Program-made: the position numbers and the translations under genes
Notes under the pieces: model-generated
Told to the model about the DNA's origin: nothing
The model's input: only the letters and a program-made list of their open reading frames with translations
The model's database searches: none
Assembly: GCA_013377095.1 (NCBI GenBank)
Contig: JACAAY010000041.1
Coordinates: 1-43,427 of the forward strand
DNA length: 43,427 bases
Source of the DNA: Desulfuromonadales bacterium
Lineage (GTDB): Bacteria > Desulfobacterota > Desulfuromonadia > Geobacterales > Pseudopelobacteraceae
Direction of reading: 5' to 3'
In this document: positions 7,143-17,225 of the stretch, piece after piece
Numbering within the stretch: position 1 is the first letter of the stretch
How the letters are laid out: every line of letters begins with the position of its first letter

Positions 7143-8555
7143 ATGGACCCGCGAAATATCCTTTTTGGATCACTCATGACACTTTTGGCCGGATGTTCGC
7201 TTGCCCCTTTTTATCAGCGGCCTGCCATGCCCACTGCGACATCGTATCCGGGAGTGAATGGTGCGGCAGCGCAGGCCAATCAGGGTAGTGATCAGCTTGG
7301 CTGGCGCGATTTTTTTACCGATACCAGGCTCCGGGAACTCATCGCCCAGGCGCTCGAGAACAACCGCGATCTACGCATCGCAATGCAGCGGGTGTCAGAG
7401 GCCCGGGGGCTTTACGGCATCCAGCGAGCCGACCGGTTGCCCGACATCAGTGCAGCAGCCACGGCCACCCGGGCGCGAGTGCCTGCTGCCCTGTCGCCAA
7501 CCGGACGAGCCGTGACTGCCAATCAATTCGAGGCCACCCTGAACCTCAGCGCCTGGGAGTTGGATTTCTGGGGACGGGTGCGCAACCTCACAACAGCAGC
7601 CCTGGAGTCCTACCTTGCCACTGAAGAAGCACGGAGCGCAGTCGTCATCAGCCTGATAGCACAGGTTGCCACGACGTATCTTTTTGAGCGGGAACTGGAT
7701 GAGCGCATAGACATTGCCCGGCAGACTCTTACCACCCGGGATGACTCCTCTCGTATTGCGAAGCGGCGATATGAGGTGGGCTATGCGTCCAAACTGGATG
7801 CGGCCCAGGCTGATGCGCTGCTCAATCAGGCACGGGCCGACCTGGCGTCATTACTGAGCCAGCGGGATCAAAACTACAATGCCTTGACCCTTCTGGTCGG
7901 CATCCCCGTCGTTACTCCGGAGAACCGGCCACTGTCGCAGATCGAACGAGACTTTGTGAGGGTACTTGCTGTTGGGCTCCCTTCGGACTTGCTGCTTAAC
8001 CGTCCTGATATACGTGCCGCCGAACATCGGCTGAAGGCGGCCAACGCCAATATCGGTGCTGCCCGCGCAGCCTTTCTGCCGCGCATCATGCTGACCGGCA
8101 ATCTGGGCACGGCCAGTATTGATCTGAGCCTCCTCTTTGGCGGTGGCAGCTCCCTCTGGAGTTTTTCGCCCAGTTTGACACTCCCTCTTTTCGATGGTGG
8201 CCGCAATCGGGCCAATCTCGACGTGGCAAAAGCGCGCAGTAATCTGGCAGTAGCCGACTATGAACGGACGATTCAGGGGGCCTTCCGCGAAGTGGCTGAC
8301 GCGCTGGCCGGGCGACGCTGGCTCACCGAGCAGGTCATTGCCCAGCAGGCGACCCTGGCGGCACAGACAGAACGTGCACGCCTTGCCGGGTTGCGTTATC
8401 AGAACGGCGCGGCGCCGTATCTTGAAGTACTGGATGCAGAACGGGACCGGTTTGCCGCCGAACAGGCCTTGGTGCAGGTACGACGGGCGCTGCTCTCCAG
8501 CATGGTGAACCTCTATGCGGCACTGGGCGGTGGAGCTGTGCATACGGCGCAATAA
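7143..8555 (+). CDS. NodT-type outer-membrane efflux lipoprotein
   Basis: This is a TolC-family outer-membrane factor, the exit duct of a tripartite efflux pump. The N terminus has a lipoprotein signal with lipobox L-L-A-G-C (Cys at about residue 18), then the A-P-x-Y-x-R-P that starts most NodT/OprM proteins. Two outer-membrane-efflux repeats follow (about 60-245 and 270-455), with L-x-x-L-I-x-x-A-L-x-x-N-x-D-L in the first, and L-x-x-R-P-D-I-R-A-A-E and L-F-D-G-G-R-N-R in the second. Length (470 aa) is normal. GAGGTG precedes the ATG. It is 43 nt from the HlyD-type gene and clearly leads the operon. It might also serve MacAB at 15981-19168, which has no outer-membrane factor beside it. Confidence 0.94.
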   Translation: MDPRNILFGSLMTLLAGCSLAPFYQRPAMPTATSYPGVNGAAAQANQGSDQLGWRDFFTDTRLRELIAQALENNRDLRIAMQRVSEARGLYGIQRADRLPDISAAATATRARVPAALSPTGRAVTANQFEATLNLSAWELDFWGRVRNLTTAALESYLATEEARSAVVISLIAQVATTYLFERELDERIDIARQTLTTRDDSSRIAKRRYEVGYASKLDAAQADALLNQARADLASLLSQRDQNYNALTLLVGIPVVTPENRPLSQIERDFVRVLAVGLPSDLLLNRPDIRAAEHRLKAANANIGAARAAFLPRIMLTGNLGTASIDLSLLFGGGSSLWSFSPSLTLPLFDGGRNRANLDVAKARSNLAVADYERTIQGAFREVADALAGRRWLTEQVIAQQATLAAQTERARLAGLRYQNGAAPYLEVLDAERDRFAAEQALVQVRRALLSSMVNLYAALGGGAVHTAQ

Positions 8556-8598
8556 CTCAAAGACGTCGTATACGCCATACAACTATGGAGAGAGTACC

Positions 8599-10053
8599 AT
8601 GACCAACACGTCTAAACCTGAAGCCTCAGCTGAGCCCACGACACAAGCTGACGTCGAACCCAAGCCGAAAGTCACCGGTAAGCCGCCGCCCGATGTGACA
8701 GCGCAGATGGTCAAGCAGGTTCATGAACTGTACGAGCAGTTGGGGCGCCAGAATGTTCGAGCAGTTGAGGAGTGGGAGAAGGCCCAGCTGGAGACCCGCA
8801 AGGACGAGACCACAGCCGGACCGAAGCCTGAAGTGACAGCTGAGCCCGAAAAATCCAGAACCAATGAAGCAAAACCTGTCGCCAAGGTTATTGAACCTGA
8901 ACCTGAAATCGCACCAGAGTCTCAACCGCTACCCACCGCCGAGATCAAACCGGAAGCCACTGCTGTACCCAAGAAGCCCATTACCACACAACATAAAAAA
9001 TGGTTGATCGCGGCCGTGGCTGTAGTGATTCTTGTCGGTCTGGGTATCGCTGCCTGGCTGATATTTGGCAAGGAGGACAAAAACAAGGGTCTGGCCAGCG
9101 GCAATGGCCGCATTGAGGCGGTCGAGATCGGTGTTGCAGCCAAAATAGCCGGTCGAGTGAAGGATATTCTGGTACGTGAAGGGGAATTGGTTGCTGCCGG
9201 ACAGGTTGTGGCGTTGATGGATACTGAAGTTCTTGAAGCCCAGCACCGGCAGGCGGAAGCGCAGCTGAGACAGGCGCAGAGTTCAGTTGAGACGACGCGC
9301 AGCCAATTGGTTCAGCGCGGAAGTGAAAAAGAGGCGGTACTGGCTCTTGTCAGGCAGCGCGAGGCTGAACTGGGCGTTGCCCGGAAACGCGCGGTTCGTT
9401 CGTCAACCCTCGCTTCCGAAGCCGCGACATCGCAACAGGAGGCTGATGATGACAGCGCACGGGTACAGAGTGCCGTTGCCGCAGTCAGTGCGGCTCGCGC
9501 TCAGCTCGCCGCCGCTGGCGCAACCGTTGTGACGGCGCACGCCGAGATTGCCGGCGCCCAGTCGGCCGTCGAAGCTGCCAGGGCAACCGTTGATCGCATC
9601 CAGGCGGATATAAAGGATAGCGCCCTCAAGTCACCCCGCGAAGGGCGGGTGCAGTACCGCGTAGCCCAGCCCGGAGAAGTGGTCGGCGTCGGCGGCCAGG
9701 TGTTGAATCTGGTCGACCTGAGCGATGTGTATATGACTTTTTTTCTGCCGACGGCTGTTGTGGGGCGGGTCGCACTCGGAACCGAGGTGCGGCTGATTCT
9801 CGACGCCGCGCCCCGGAATGTGATTCCGGCGCAGGTGTCATTTGTTGCCGATGTGGCCCAATTCACCCCGAAAACCGTGGAGACGGCCAGTGAACGCCTG
9901 AAGTTGATGTTCCGGGTTCGGGCGCGGATTTCCCCGGATCTGCTCAGAAAGCATATCATGCAGGTCAAGACCGGGCTGCCCGGCATGGCCTATCTGAGGC
10001 TGGATCCCACTGCCCGATGGCCTGACCATCTGCAGATAAAACCACAACCATGA
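8599..10053 (+). CDS. HlyD/YhiI-type membrane fusion protein with long N-terminal extension
   Basis: The adaptor links inner-membrane transporters to the outer-membrane factor. Start 8599 has GGAGAGAG upstream and follows the previous stop; the open frame begins earlier but would overlap it. Of 484 residues, the first 135 or so are unusual: rich in Pro, Glu, Lys and Thr with repeats such as K-P-E-V-T-A-E-P, plus a helical piece ([11 protein letters not shown]). A single membrane helix follows (about 136-156), then the normal adaptor: a lipoyl half ([10 protein letters not shown]...[11 protein letters not shown]), a long coiled hairpin rich in Ala/Gln/Glu, the second lipoyl half and a beta-barrel domain. 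The extension lies in the cytoplasm by topology. The gene overlaps rbbA by 4 nt (ATGA). Confidence 0.92.
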   Translation: MTNTSKPEASAEPTTQADVEPKPKVTGKPPPDVTAQMVKQVHELYEQLGRQNVRAVEEWEKAQLETRKDETTAGPKPEVTAEPEKSRTNEAKPVAKVIEPEPEIAPESQPLPTAEIKPEATAVPKKPITTQHKKWLIAAVAVVILVGLGIAAWLIFGKEDKNKGLASGNGRIEAVEIGVAAKIAGRVKDILVREGELVAAGQVVALMDTEVLEAQHRQAEAQLRQAQSSVETTRSQLVQRGSEKEAVLALVRQREAELGVARKRAVRSSTLASEAATSQQEADDDSARVQSAVAAVSAARAQLAAAGATVVTAHAEIAGAQSAVEAARATVDRIQADIKDSALKSPREGRVQYRVAQPGEVVGVGGQVLNLVDLSDVYMTFFLPTAVVGRVALGTEVRLILDAAPRNVIPAQVSFVADVAQFTPKTVETASERLKLMFRVRARISPDLLRKHIMQVKTGLPGMAYLRLDPTARWPDHLQIKPQP

Positions 10054-12812
10054 ATGAACAAACACCAGCAGTTGACCTTGCAGTACCTGTAGCTCGCCTG
10101 CACGACGTGAGTCTGAACTACGGCAAGAGTGTGGCGCTGGACGGCATCGACCTGGATTTACCGGCCGGCTGCATGGTCGGCTTGCTCGGACCGGATGGCG
10201 CAGGCAAGTCCAGCCTGTTGTCGCTCCTGGCCGGCGCCCGCAAGGTGCAGCAGGGGAGCGTCTATGCCCTGGGGGGCGACATGGCCGACAGGCGTCATCG
10301 CGAGAATGTTTGCCCGCATATCGCGTACATGCCCCAGGGGTTGGGAAAGAATCTGTACCCGACGTTGTCCGTGGAGGAAAACTTGCAATTCTTTGGCCGG
10401 CTGTTCGGCCATAACGCGGAAGAACGCCGGCGTCGCATCGACGAGCTGTGCCTCGGCACCGGACTGTCTCCATTCCTGGCACGTCCGGCCGGCAAGCTGT
10501 CCGGCGGCATGAAACAGAAATTGGGTCTCTGCTGCGCGTTGATCCACGATCCGGAACTGCTGATCCTCGATGAGCCCACCACCGGCGTCGATCCGCTGGC
10601 GCGTGCCCAGTTCTGGGAGCTGATCAAACACATTCGCGATGAGCGCCCCGGCATGAGTGTGATCGTGGCCACCGCCTACATGGACGAGGCCTTGCGCTTT
10701 GACTGGCTGGTGGCCATCAATAGCGGCCGCATATTGGCCACCGGCACGCCGGCCGGTCTGCTTGAACGCACCGGCAGTGATTCGCTGGATGGGGCTTTTA
10801 TCGAGCTCCTGCCGGAAAAGGAACGACGCGGGCACCGGGAGGTGATTATTCCGCCGCTAGTTGACGAAGGCAGCGCAGACATCGCCATCGAGGCCACGGA
10901 TCTGACCATGCGTTTTGGTGATTTCGTTGCCGTGGATCACGCCAGCTTCCGTATTCGCCGCGGTGAGATCTTCGGCTTCATAGGTTCCAACGGTTGCGGC
11001 AAGTCCACCACCATGAAAATGCTGACCGGTCTGCTGACGCCCAGTATGGGGCATGCGTCGTTGCTGGGACACGAAGTGGACCCAAAGGATATCGCCACGC
11101 GCCGCAGCGTGGGGTACATGTCCCAGGCTTTTTCCCTCTATTCGGAACTGTCGGTTCGCCAGAACCTGGTGTTGCACGCACGCCTGTTCCGGGTGCCGGA
11201 AGCGGACATCCCGGGGCGGGTGGATGAGATGGCCCGGCGCTTCGGCCTGGATGTTCACATCGACTCCATGCCCGACAATCTGCCCCTGGGCATCCGCCAG
11301 CGCCTGTCCCTGGCCGTTGCCATGGTGCACAAGCCGGAACTGCTGATCCTGGACGAGCCGACCTCGGGGGTGGACCCCATCGCGCGCGACAGCCTCTGGC
11401 AAATGATGATCGACCTGGCACGCAACGACAGGGTCACCATCTTCATCTCCACCCACTTCATGAACGAGGCCGGTCGCTGCGACCGCATCTCGCTGATGCA
11501 TGCCGGCACAGTACTGGTCACCGATATTCCGGCCGAACTGATCCGCAAACGGGGAGTCGATACACTGGAACAGGCTTTCATCGGGTATCTGCAGGACGCG
11601 GACCAGAGCGATGCCCAGCCGCCTGTTGCTGAAGAGAAGCCCCCCCCACCTGTTGCGGCTGCCTCCGGGCCGCTACGCAGACAGTTTTTCAGCTTTGGCC
11701 GCGCCTGGAGCTATACCCTGCGCGAGACGCTTGAACTGCGGCGCGATCCGGTGCGCGCCACCATGGCACTGCTGGGAACAGCCATCCTGATGTTCGTCTT
11801 TGGCTACGGTATCAGTCTGGATGTGGAAAACATGAGGTACGCCGTGCTTGATCGCGACCAGACCGTTTTAAGTCAAAACTATGCGTTGAATCTGTCCGGT
11901 TCACGTTATTTTGTGGAACGCCCGCCGCTTAACGACTACGCCGAACTCGACCGGCGCATGCGCGCGGGTGAGCTGGCGCTGGCCATCGAAATTCCGTCCG
12001 GCTTTGCCCGTGACGTACAGCGAGGCGATTCGGTGCAGATCGGCGCCTGGGTGGATGGCGCCATGCCGGCGCGCGCCGAGACGGTGCAGGGCTATGTGCA
12101 GGGCATGCACCAGAGTTGGCTGCTGGACATGGCAACCCACAGGCTTGGACAGAAAACCGCATCGGGACCGGCCACGATCGAGACGCGCTTTCGCTATAAT
12201 CCCGATGTCAAAAGCCTTCCGGCAATGGTCCCGGCGGTCATTCCCATGCTTTTGCTGATGATACCGGCCATGCTGACCGCGTTATCGGTGGTGCGTGAAA
12301 AAGAGCTCGGTTCGATCATCAATCTCTACGTCACCCCGGTCACCCGCAGCGAGTTTCTCCTGGGCAAGCAGTTACCCTACATCCTGCTTGCCCTGCTGAA
12401 TTTCTGGGTAATGGCGCTGCTGGCTGTCACGGTTTTCCATGTGCCGGTCAAGGGCAGCTTCCCGGCCCTGACCGTGGGAGCGCTGCTCTTTGTCATGTTT
12501 GCCACCGGCTTCGGTCTGTTCGCTTCCACCTTCACCCGCAGCCAGATCGCGGCGCTGTTCGTGACCATGATCGGCACCATGATACCGGCCGTCCAGTTCG
12601 CCGGCATGCTGAACCCGGTTTCCTCTTTGGAAGGGCTGGGAGCCGTTTTCGGCCGCATTTACCCGGCCTCGCACTTCCTGACCATCAGCCGTGGCGTATT
12701 CAACAAGGCGCTGGGTTTTCCCGACCTGCAAGCCTCGTTCTGGCCGCTGCTGTTGGCGGCGCCGGTGATCCTGGGGCTGTCAATCGTGCTGCTGAAAAAA
12801 CAGGAGAGCTGA
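10050..12812 (+). CDS. rbbA: RbbA/YhiH-like ABC transporter: two ATPase domains fused to a permease
   Basis: The 920-aa protein has two nucleotide-binding domains and an ABC-2 membrane domain in one chain, as in E. coli RbbA (about 911 aa). Domain 1 (about 12-240) has Walker [10 protein letters not shown], signature L-S-G-G-M-K-Q-K and Walker [13 protein letters not shown]. Domain 2 (about 278-505) has G-S-N-G-C-G-K-S-T, the modified signature P-L-G-I-R-Q-R-L usual for this family, and [13 protein letters not shown] linker rich in Pro precedes six predicted membrane helices (about 570-915) with a large external loop after the first. E. coli RbbA was reported as ribosome-associated, but here the neighbours (outer-membrane factor, adaptor, YhhJ-like permease) point to export. 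The substrate is unknown. Confidence 0.93.
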   Translation: MNEQTPAVDLAVPVARLHDVSLNYGKSVALDGIDLDLPAGCMVGLLGPDGAGKSSLLSLLAGARKVQQGSVYALGGDMADRRHRENVCPHIAYMPQGLGKNLYPTLSVEENLQFFGRLFGHNAEERRRRIDELCLGTGLSPFLARPAGKLSGGMKQKLGLCCALIHDPELLILDEPTTGVDPLARAQFWELIKHIRDERPGMSVIVATAYMDEALRFDWLVAINSGRILATGTPAGLLERTGSDSLDGAFIELLPEKERRGHREVIIPPLVDEGSADIAIEATDLTMRFGDFVAVDHASFRIRRGEIFGFIGSNGCGKSTTMKMLTGLLTPSMGHASLLGHEVDPKDIATRRSVGYMSQAFSLYSELSVRQNLVLHARLFRVPEADIPGRVDEMARRFGLDVHIDSMPDNLPLGIRQRLSLAVAMVHKPELLILDEPTSGVDPIARDSLWQMMIDLARNDRVTIFISTHFMNEAGRCDRISLMHAGTVLVTDIPAELIRKRGVDTLEQAFIGYLQDADQSDAQPPVAEEKPPPPVAAASGPLRRQFFSFGRAWSYTLRETLELRRDPVRATMALLGTAILMFVFGYGISLDVENMRYAVLDRDQTVLSQNYALNLSGSRYFVERPPLNDYAELDRRMRAGELALAIEIPSGFARDVQRGDSVQIGAWVDGAMPARAETVQGYVQGMHQSWLLDMATHRLGQKTASGPATIETRFRYNPDVKSLPAMVPAVIPMLLLMIPAMLTALSVVREKELGSIINLYVTPVTRSEFLLGKQLPYILLALLNFWVMALLAVTVFHVPVKGSFPALTVGALLFVMFATGFGLFASTFTRSQIAALFVTMIGTMIPAVQFAGMLNPVSSLEGLGAVFGRIYPASHFLTISRGVFNKALGFPDLQASFWPLLLAAPVILGLSIVLLKKQES

Positions 12813-12814
12813 AC

Positions 12815-13939
12815 ATGTCCCCAGTCGCCAACATCTATCGCCTGGGCATCAAGGAACTGTGGAGTCTGGCGCGCGACCCGATCATGCTCGTGCTGATCGC
12901 CTACACCTTCACGGTTTCGATCTACATTGCAGCCACTGCCATGCCGGAGACACTGCACAAGGCGCCCATCGCCATTGTTGACGAGGATGCCTCACCGCTG
13001 TCAGGTCGCATCCTGTCGGTCTTCTTTCCGCCACACTTTAATCCGCCGTTAATGATCCCGCTGTCCGCTATTGACGCGGGCATGGATGCCGGTGATTACA
13101 CCTTTGTGCTGGACATCCCTCCCAATTTCCAGCGCGACGTGCTGGCGGGAAAATCGCCGGTTATGCAGCTGAATGTGGATGCCACGCGCATGAGCCAGGC
13201 CTTCATCGGCAGCAGCTTCATCCAGCAGATGGTGCTGGGGGAAGTCAACGAGTTTGTCCGTCACTATCGCGTCAGCAGTGTACCGCCGGTGGACCTGGCC
13301 CTGCGGGCGCGCTTCAACCCCAACCTGGAGCATTCCTGGTTCGGCGCGCTGATGGAGATCATCAACAATGTGACCATGCTGTCGATCATCCTGACCGGAG
13401 CGGCCCTGATCCGCGAACGGGAGCATGGCACCATCGAACACCTGCTGGTAATGCCGGTGACACCCTTCGAGATCATGCTGGCCAAGGTGTGGTCCATGGG
13501 GCTGGTGGTACTGCTGTCCGCAGCTGTCGCGCTGCTGTTTGTGGTGCAGGGAGTGCTGCGCGTGCCGATTGAAGGCTCGCTGCTGCTGTTCCTGGCCGGC
13601 ACTGCCCTGCACCTCTTTGCCACCACCTCGCTGGGCATCTTCATGGCCACGCTGGCCCGCTCCATGCCGCAGTTCGGCATGCTTGCCGTGCTGATCCTGC
13701 TGCCATTGCAGCTGCTTTCAGGCGGTTTTACCCCGCGCGAGAGCATGCCCGCTGTTGTGCAGACCGTCATGCAGGCCGCGCCCACGACGCACTTTGCCGC
13801 ACTTGGTCAGGCAATCCTCTTTCGCGGCGCCGGCATAAGCGTTGTATGGCCCCAGTTCCTGGCCCTGGCAGCAATCGGTGGGGTACTTTTTATCTTCTCC
13901 TTGAACCGTTTTCGAAAAACCATCAGCCAGATGATCTGA
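12815..13939 (+). CDS. yhhJ: YhhJ-like ABC-2 permease
   Basis: This 374-aa ABC-2 type permease has one N-terminal membrane helix (about 25-45), a large periplasmic domain (about 50-175) and five C-terminal helices (about 180-370). The hallmark R-E-R-E-H-G-T-I-E-H-L-L-V-M-P-V-T-P is at about 198-215, and G-G-F-T-P-R-E-S-M-P follows later. It starts 2 nt after rbbA and completes the yhiI-rbbA-yhhJ order known from enterobacteria. It has no ATPase of its own and probably pairs with the RbbA-like membrane domain. It is the last gene of the export operon; unit C begins 29 nt after its stop. Confidence 0.93.
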   Translation: MSPVANIYRLGIKELWSLARDPIMLVLIAYTFTVSIYIAATAMPETLHKAPIAIVDEDASPLSGRILSVFFPPHFNPPLMIPLSAIDAGMDAGDYTFVLDIPPNFQRDVLAGKSPVMQLNVDATRMSQAFIGSSFIQQMVLGEVNEFVRHYRVSSVPPVDLALRARFNPNLEHSWFGALMEIINNVTMLSIILTGAALIREREHGTIEHLLVMPVTPFEIMLAKVWSMGLVVLLSAAVALLFVVQGVLRVPIEGSLLLFLAGTALHLFATTSLGIFMATLARSMPQFGMLAVLILLPLQLLSGGFTPRESMPAVVQTVMQAAPTTHFAALGQAILFRGAGISVVWPQFLALAAIGGVLFIFSLNRFRKTISQMI

Positions 13940-13968
13940 TCAACCGGGTAGGTGATCCATGCAGTGAG

Positions 13969-14015
13969 CCGTCATATATGGCGCTTGTGTTGCGCATGAC
14001 GGATTTTATCGACGG
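13969..14015 (+). promoter_or_regulatory. 47-bp upstream activating element (unit C)
   Basis: It starts CCGTCATATATGGCGC and ends ATGACGG, 7 nt, CGACGG. Internal spacing is identical to the other copies, and it lies 83 nt from the promoter at 14099. Confidence 0.82.
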
Positions 14016-14098
14016 TTTTTAACGTGACCTCAATGAAGGTAAACCATTTTAAGCCGTGCGATCAGCTGGTTGCGGTATTGCCTTCCACGCGTTTATTG

Positions 14099-14113
14099 TG
14101 GCGCGCTCGTTGC
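14099..14113 (+). promoter_or_regulatory. Sigma-54 promoter (unit C)
   Basis: TGGCGC, GCTCG, TTGC. The predicted start is near 14125, leaving a leader of about 38 nt before the Cys-rich gene. Confidence 0.82.
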
Positions 14114-14163
14114 TATACAGATACTGGAAGAAAAGATGTACCAGACGTAAAAGGAGATTACCC

Positions 14164-14319
14164 ATGGACCACGGAAAAGAACAGCACAAAGCAAGCGGAT
14201 CCTGCTGCGAGAGCAGTAAAGCAAAAACTGCATGCACAGAGGACAGCAAGGAAAAAACGTCCTGTTGCACCGATACCGGCAAAGAAAAACCCCCGTGCAC
14301 TGATCAGCACAAAAAGTAA
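14164..14319 (+). CDS. Small Cys-rich protein, 51 aa, with an internal repeat
   Basis: A strong ribosome binding site (AAAGGAG) precedes ATG 14164. The 51 residues are almost all hydrophilic (Lys, Glu, Ser, Thr, Asp, His) with six Cys arranged as two repeats of S-C-C-x8-C. Start M-D-H-G-K-E-Q-H and end D-Q-H-K-K add His residues. The spacing suggests metal binding in the manner of a metallothionein-like peptide, but no family is recognised and this is inference. It is a single-gene unit: sigma-54 promoter and upstream element in front, terminator behind. There is no signal peptide, so it is cytoplasmic. Confidence 0.75.
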   Translation: MDHGKEQHKASGSCCESSKAKTACTEDSKEKTSCCTDTGKEKPPCTDQHKK

Positions 14320-14339
14320 GACACTTACCTGAAATACAT

Positions 14340-14382
14340 GAAAACCTCCAGCCTTGGCAGTGGAGGTTTTCTTGTTTTGGTT
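14340..14382 (+). terminator. Rho-independent terminator after the Cys-rich gene
   Basis: A perfect 11-bp stem (GAAAACCTCCA / TGGAGGTTTTC) with a 10-nt loop is followed by TTGTTTTGG. It separates the Cys-rich gene from the cytochrome operon. Confidence 0.85.
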
Positions 14383-14433
14383 TGACTCTTTTAGACCATG
14401 CCTGTTCCGCTCCTCCGGGCAAAGAGGTTTACG

Positions 14434-15945
14434 ATGAAACTCACGCTCCCCCCCTCAGTAAAGAACTGGCTCTCCCTGGCCGGCGTCATCATAGTCCTCA
14501 CCTCATTGTTCATGATCGTGTTTCTCTTCATCGTCTCCTCCCTGCTCAGTGAGCAGGCCGCCTACCTCGGTCTCGTCACCTACATCCTGCTGCCGGCGGT
14601 CATGATCCTGGGACTGTTGTTTATCCCGATCGGCATGTTTCTGGAACTGCGCCGGGTACGGAGGGGTGGAGTGCATTCTCCGGTTGGGTGGCCGAAGATC
14701 GATCTGGAAAAACCGCGCCATCGGAACGCCTTCTTCATCTTTGTGGCCGGAACCGGTTTCTTTGTTCTCTTCTCCGCTGTCGGCAGCTACGAGGCGTTTC
14801 GCTACACCGAATCGACCAACTTTTGCGGCATGCTCTGCCATACGGTCATGGAGCCGGAATACACTGCCCACAGCCATTCGTCCCACGCCCAGGTCGCCTG
14901 TGCCGCATGCCATGTCGGACCGGGCGCCGACTGGTACGTCCGCTCAAAACTTTCCGGGCTCTACCAGGCCTACGCCACCGTTGCCGATATCTATCCCCGG
15001 CCGATCCCGACACCGATCAAGAATCTCCGCCCGGCCCGGGCCGTCTGCGAACAGTGCCACTGGCCGCAGAAGTTCTACGGACACAAGCTGCAGGTAAGCA
15101 CCCACTACCTCTCCGACCGGGACAACACCCCCTGGCGCATCGGCCTCAACCTGAAAGTTGGTCCATCCCAGGCGGCGCTAGGTCTGAGCGAGGGGATCCA
15201 CTGGCACAGCAATCCGCGCACACGAATCGACTACATCGCAACTGATCCCGGCCGGCAGCAGTTATCGTGGGTGCGGTACACCAATCTGGACAGCGGCAAG
15301 GTGCAGGTCTTTCGCGACAAAAGCCTGACAGTCGCCGTTGGTTCACCTCCACGGGGCGAACTGCGGACCATGGACTGCATCGATTGCCATAACCGGCCAT
15401 CCCATCTCTACCGGGCGCCGGCGCAATTCATCAGTACGGCCATGACTGCCGGGCGGATTCCAGTAGAACTTCCGGAGATCAAGAAGCTTGCCGTTCAGGT
15501 GTCCAGCCGCCCATACCCGTCGGCCGTTGCCGCACGCGAAGGGATTCGAGCCGGAATCACGCAATTCTATCGGTTGAATTATCCGGACCTTTTGGCCCAT
15601 AAGCAGGAACTCGTGGAAAAAGCAGTTACGGGTGTACAGGACGGGTTTGCGCAAAACATCTTCCCCGAAATGAAGGTGAGCTGGCAAGCTTATCCGGATA
15701 ATATCGGCCATCTCTATTTCAAAGGCTGCTTCCGCTGTCACAACGATAATCTCGTGAGTGAAAAGGGAGCGACCATCAGCCAGGACTGCGTCCTCTGCCA
15801 CGATATCGCTATCCAGGGCACGCCGGGGAAGGGGATGGAAGTGGCCCGGACAGGCGAGAGTCTGGTGTTCCGTCATCCCGAGGATGTCGGCGATGCTTGG
15901 CAAGATACCCCTTGCAGCGATTGTCACTCCGGTGTCAGTCCCTGA
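14434..15945 (+). CDS. NapC/NirT-family membrane multihaem cytochrome c, seven haem sites
   Basis: ATG 14434 has an AGAGG site; an in-frame ATG at 14398 overlaps the preceding terminator tail region and is less likely. The 503-aa protein has three N-terminal membrane helices (about 13-37, 45-69, 99-118) and a periplasmic haem part. The first haem site is C-G-M-L-C-H (residues 131-136, CX3CH rather than CXXCH), followed by six CXXCH sites: CAACH, CEQCH, CIDCH, CFRCH, CVLCH and CSDCH. The region around the first two (H-T-V-M-E-P-E-Y, then C-H-V-G-P-G-A) is the NapC/NrfH quinol-oxidising type. Such proteins pass electrons from menaquinol to periplasmic partners. The gene ends 35 nt before macA, so electron transfer and MacAB export appear to share an operon. 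Confidence 0.93.
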   Translation: MKLTLPPSVKNWLSLAGVIIVLTSLFMIVFLFIVSSLLSEQAAYLGLVTYILLPAVMILGLLFIPIGMFLELRRVRRGGVHSPVGWPKIDLEKPRHRNAFFIFVAGTGFFVLFSAVGSYEAFRYTESTNFCGMLCHTVMEPEYTAHSHSSHAQVACAACHVGPGADWYVRSKLSGLYQAYATVADIYPRPIPTPIKNLRPARAVCEQCHWPQKFYGHKLQVSTHYLSDRDNTPWRIGLNLKVGPSQAALGLSEGIHWHSNPRTRIDYIATDPGRQQLSWVRYTNLDSGKVQVFRDKSLTVAVGSPPRGELRTMDCIDCHNRPSHLYRAPAQFISTAMTAGRIPVELPEIKKLAVQVSSRPYPSAVAAREGIRAGITQFYRLNYPDLLAHKQELVEKAVTGVQDGFAQNIFPEMKVSWQAYPDNIGHLYFKGCFRCHNDNLVSEKGATISQDCVLCHDIAIQGTPGKGMEVARTGESLVFRHPEDVGDAWQDTPCSDCHSGVSP

Positions 15946-15980
15946 CCAGCCGGTCTGGTGGCAGAAATGGATACAACACC

Positions 15981-17225
15981 ATGGAAACTGAAAACATAAG
16001 TCCTGAAACCACTCCAGGGACAACGACACCGGTTGAACCCGCAACCACTCCGCAGGAGCACCAATCAAGGTTCCGAGCACTCCTGCACAAGCGCAGCCTG
16101 TGGCTGATTGGAGCGCTTCTTTTGGTGATTGCGGCAGCGTTCGGCTATCACTGGGCGTTTGGCACAGCCAAGACCATCTATGAAACCGCCGCGGTCGAGC
16201 GCGGCGATGTGGAAAGCACGGTTGTGGCGGCAGGCATCGTGCAGCCTGTCAGCTATGTTGATGTCGGCGCCCAGACCTCCGGCAAGCTGAAGTCGCTGAA
16301 GGTCAAGCGCGGTGATCAGGTGATCAAAAACCAGCTGCTGGCGGAAATTGATCCGGTTCTGGCGGACACGGCTCTGACCGCTTCCAACGCGACCCTCGAA
16401 AATATGGTCTCGCAGCGCTCTGTGAAAGAGGCGCAACGGGTGCTTGCCAAAGTGCTGCGCTCCCGTAACGAGACACTCTATGCGCAGGGGGATGGAGCCA
16501 TCTCCTCCAACGACCGTGATATCACCAGGGCCAATTACGATGTTGCCTATGCCGAAGTCGCCTCTCTTACCGCGCAGATAAAACAGGCTACGGCAGCGGT
16601 GGACACCGCCACGGCAAATCTGGGCTACACAAAAATCACGGCGCCCATGGCCGGTGAAGTCGTTTCCATCAGTCTCCTGGAAGGTCAAACGCTCAATGCC
16701 AATCAGCAGGCGCCCAATATCCTGCGGATAGCCGACATCAGCACCGTGACGGTCTGGGCGCAGGTATCGGAAGCGGATATTGTCCGCGTCAAGCCCGGCC
16801 AGGACGTCTATTTCACGGTCCTTGGCCAGGCCCGACGCTGGAACGGCACGGTCAGGCAAATCCTTCCCACACCGGAACTGATCAACAACGTGGTGTTCTA
16901 CGATGTGCTGTTCGATATTCCGAATCGGGAGCGTGAGCTGAAGATTCAGATGACGGCGCAGGTCTTTATCGTGTTGGCGCAGGCAAAGGCTGTCCTGCTG
17001 ATACCGGCCTCCGCCATCGGCAATGCCGTCGAAAATGCGGAAATCAAGGTGCAGGTGCTGAAAGCCAACGGCAAGGTCGAGTCGCGTATGATCAGGATCG
17101 GCATCAAGAGCGAAATAACGGCCGAGGTCAGGGAAGGCCTCAAGGAAGGGGAGCAGGTCGTGATCAGGACAATTGCGGCAAAAGGCAAAAAGAAAAGCGC
17201 GCTGAGCGCCGGGAAGGGGCGCTGA
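15981..17225 (+). CDS. macA: MacA-like periplasmic adaptor
   Basis: The adaptor of a MacAB-type tripartite pump has 414 aa. A short cytoplasmic Thr/Pro-rich N terminus precedes one membrane helix (about 38-58). The lipoyl half-motif V-E-R-G-D-V-E-S-T-V-V-A-A-G-I-V-Q-P and G-A-Q-T-S-G-K-L-K-S-L-K-V-K-R-G-D are MacA hallmarks. A coiled hairpin (about 125-205), the second lipoyl half (Y-T-K-I-T-A-P-M-A-G-E-V), a barrel and a C-terminal membrane-proximal domain follow. The start at 15981 gives the family's normal length; the upstream open frame overlaps the cytochrome gene. Its stop shares one base with macB's start (TGATG), a tight translational coupling. Confidence 0.93.
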   Translation: METENISPETTPGTTTPVEPATTPQEHQSRFRALLHKRSLWLIGALLLVIAAAFGYHWAFGTAKTIYETAAVERGDVESTVVAAGIVQPVSYVDVGAQTSGKLKSLKVKRGDQVIKNQLLAEIDPVLADTALTASNATLENMVSQRSVKEAQRVLAKVLRSRNETLYAQGDGAISSNDRDITRANYDVAYAEVASLTAQIKQATAAVDTATANLGYTKITAPMAGEVVSISLLEGQTLNANQQAPNILRIADISTVTVWAQVSEADIVRVKPGQDVYFTVLGQARRWNGTVRQILPTPELINNVVFYDVLFDIPNRERELKIQMTAQVFIVLAQAKAVLLIPASAIGNAVENAEIKVQVLKANGKVESRMIRIGIKSEITAEVREGLKEGEQVVIRTIAAKGKKKSALSAGKGR

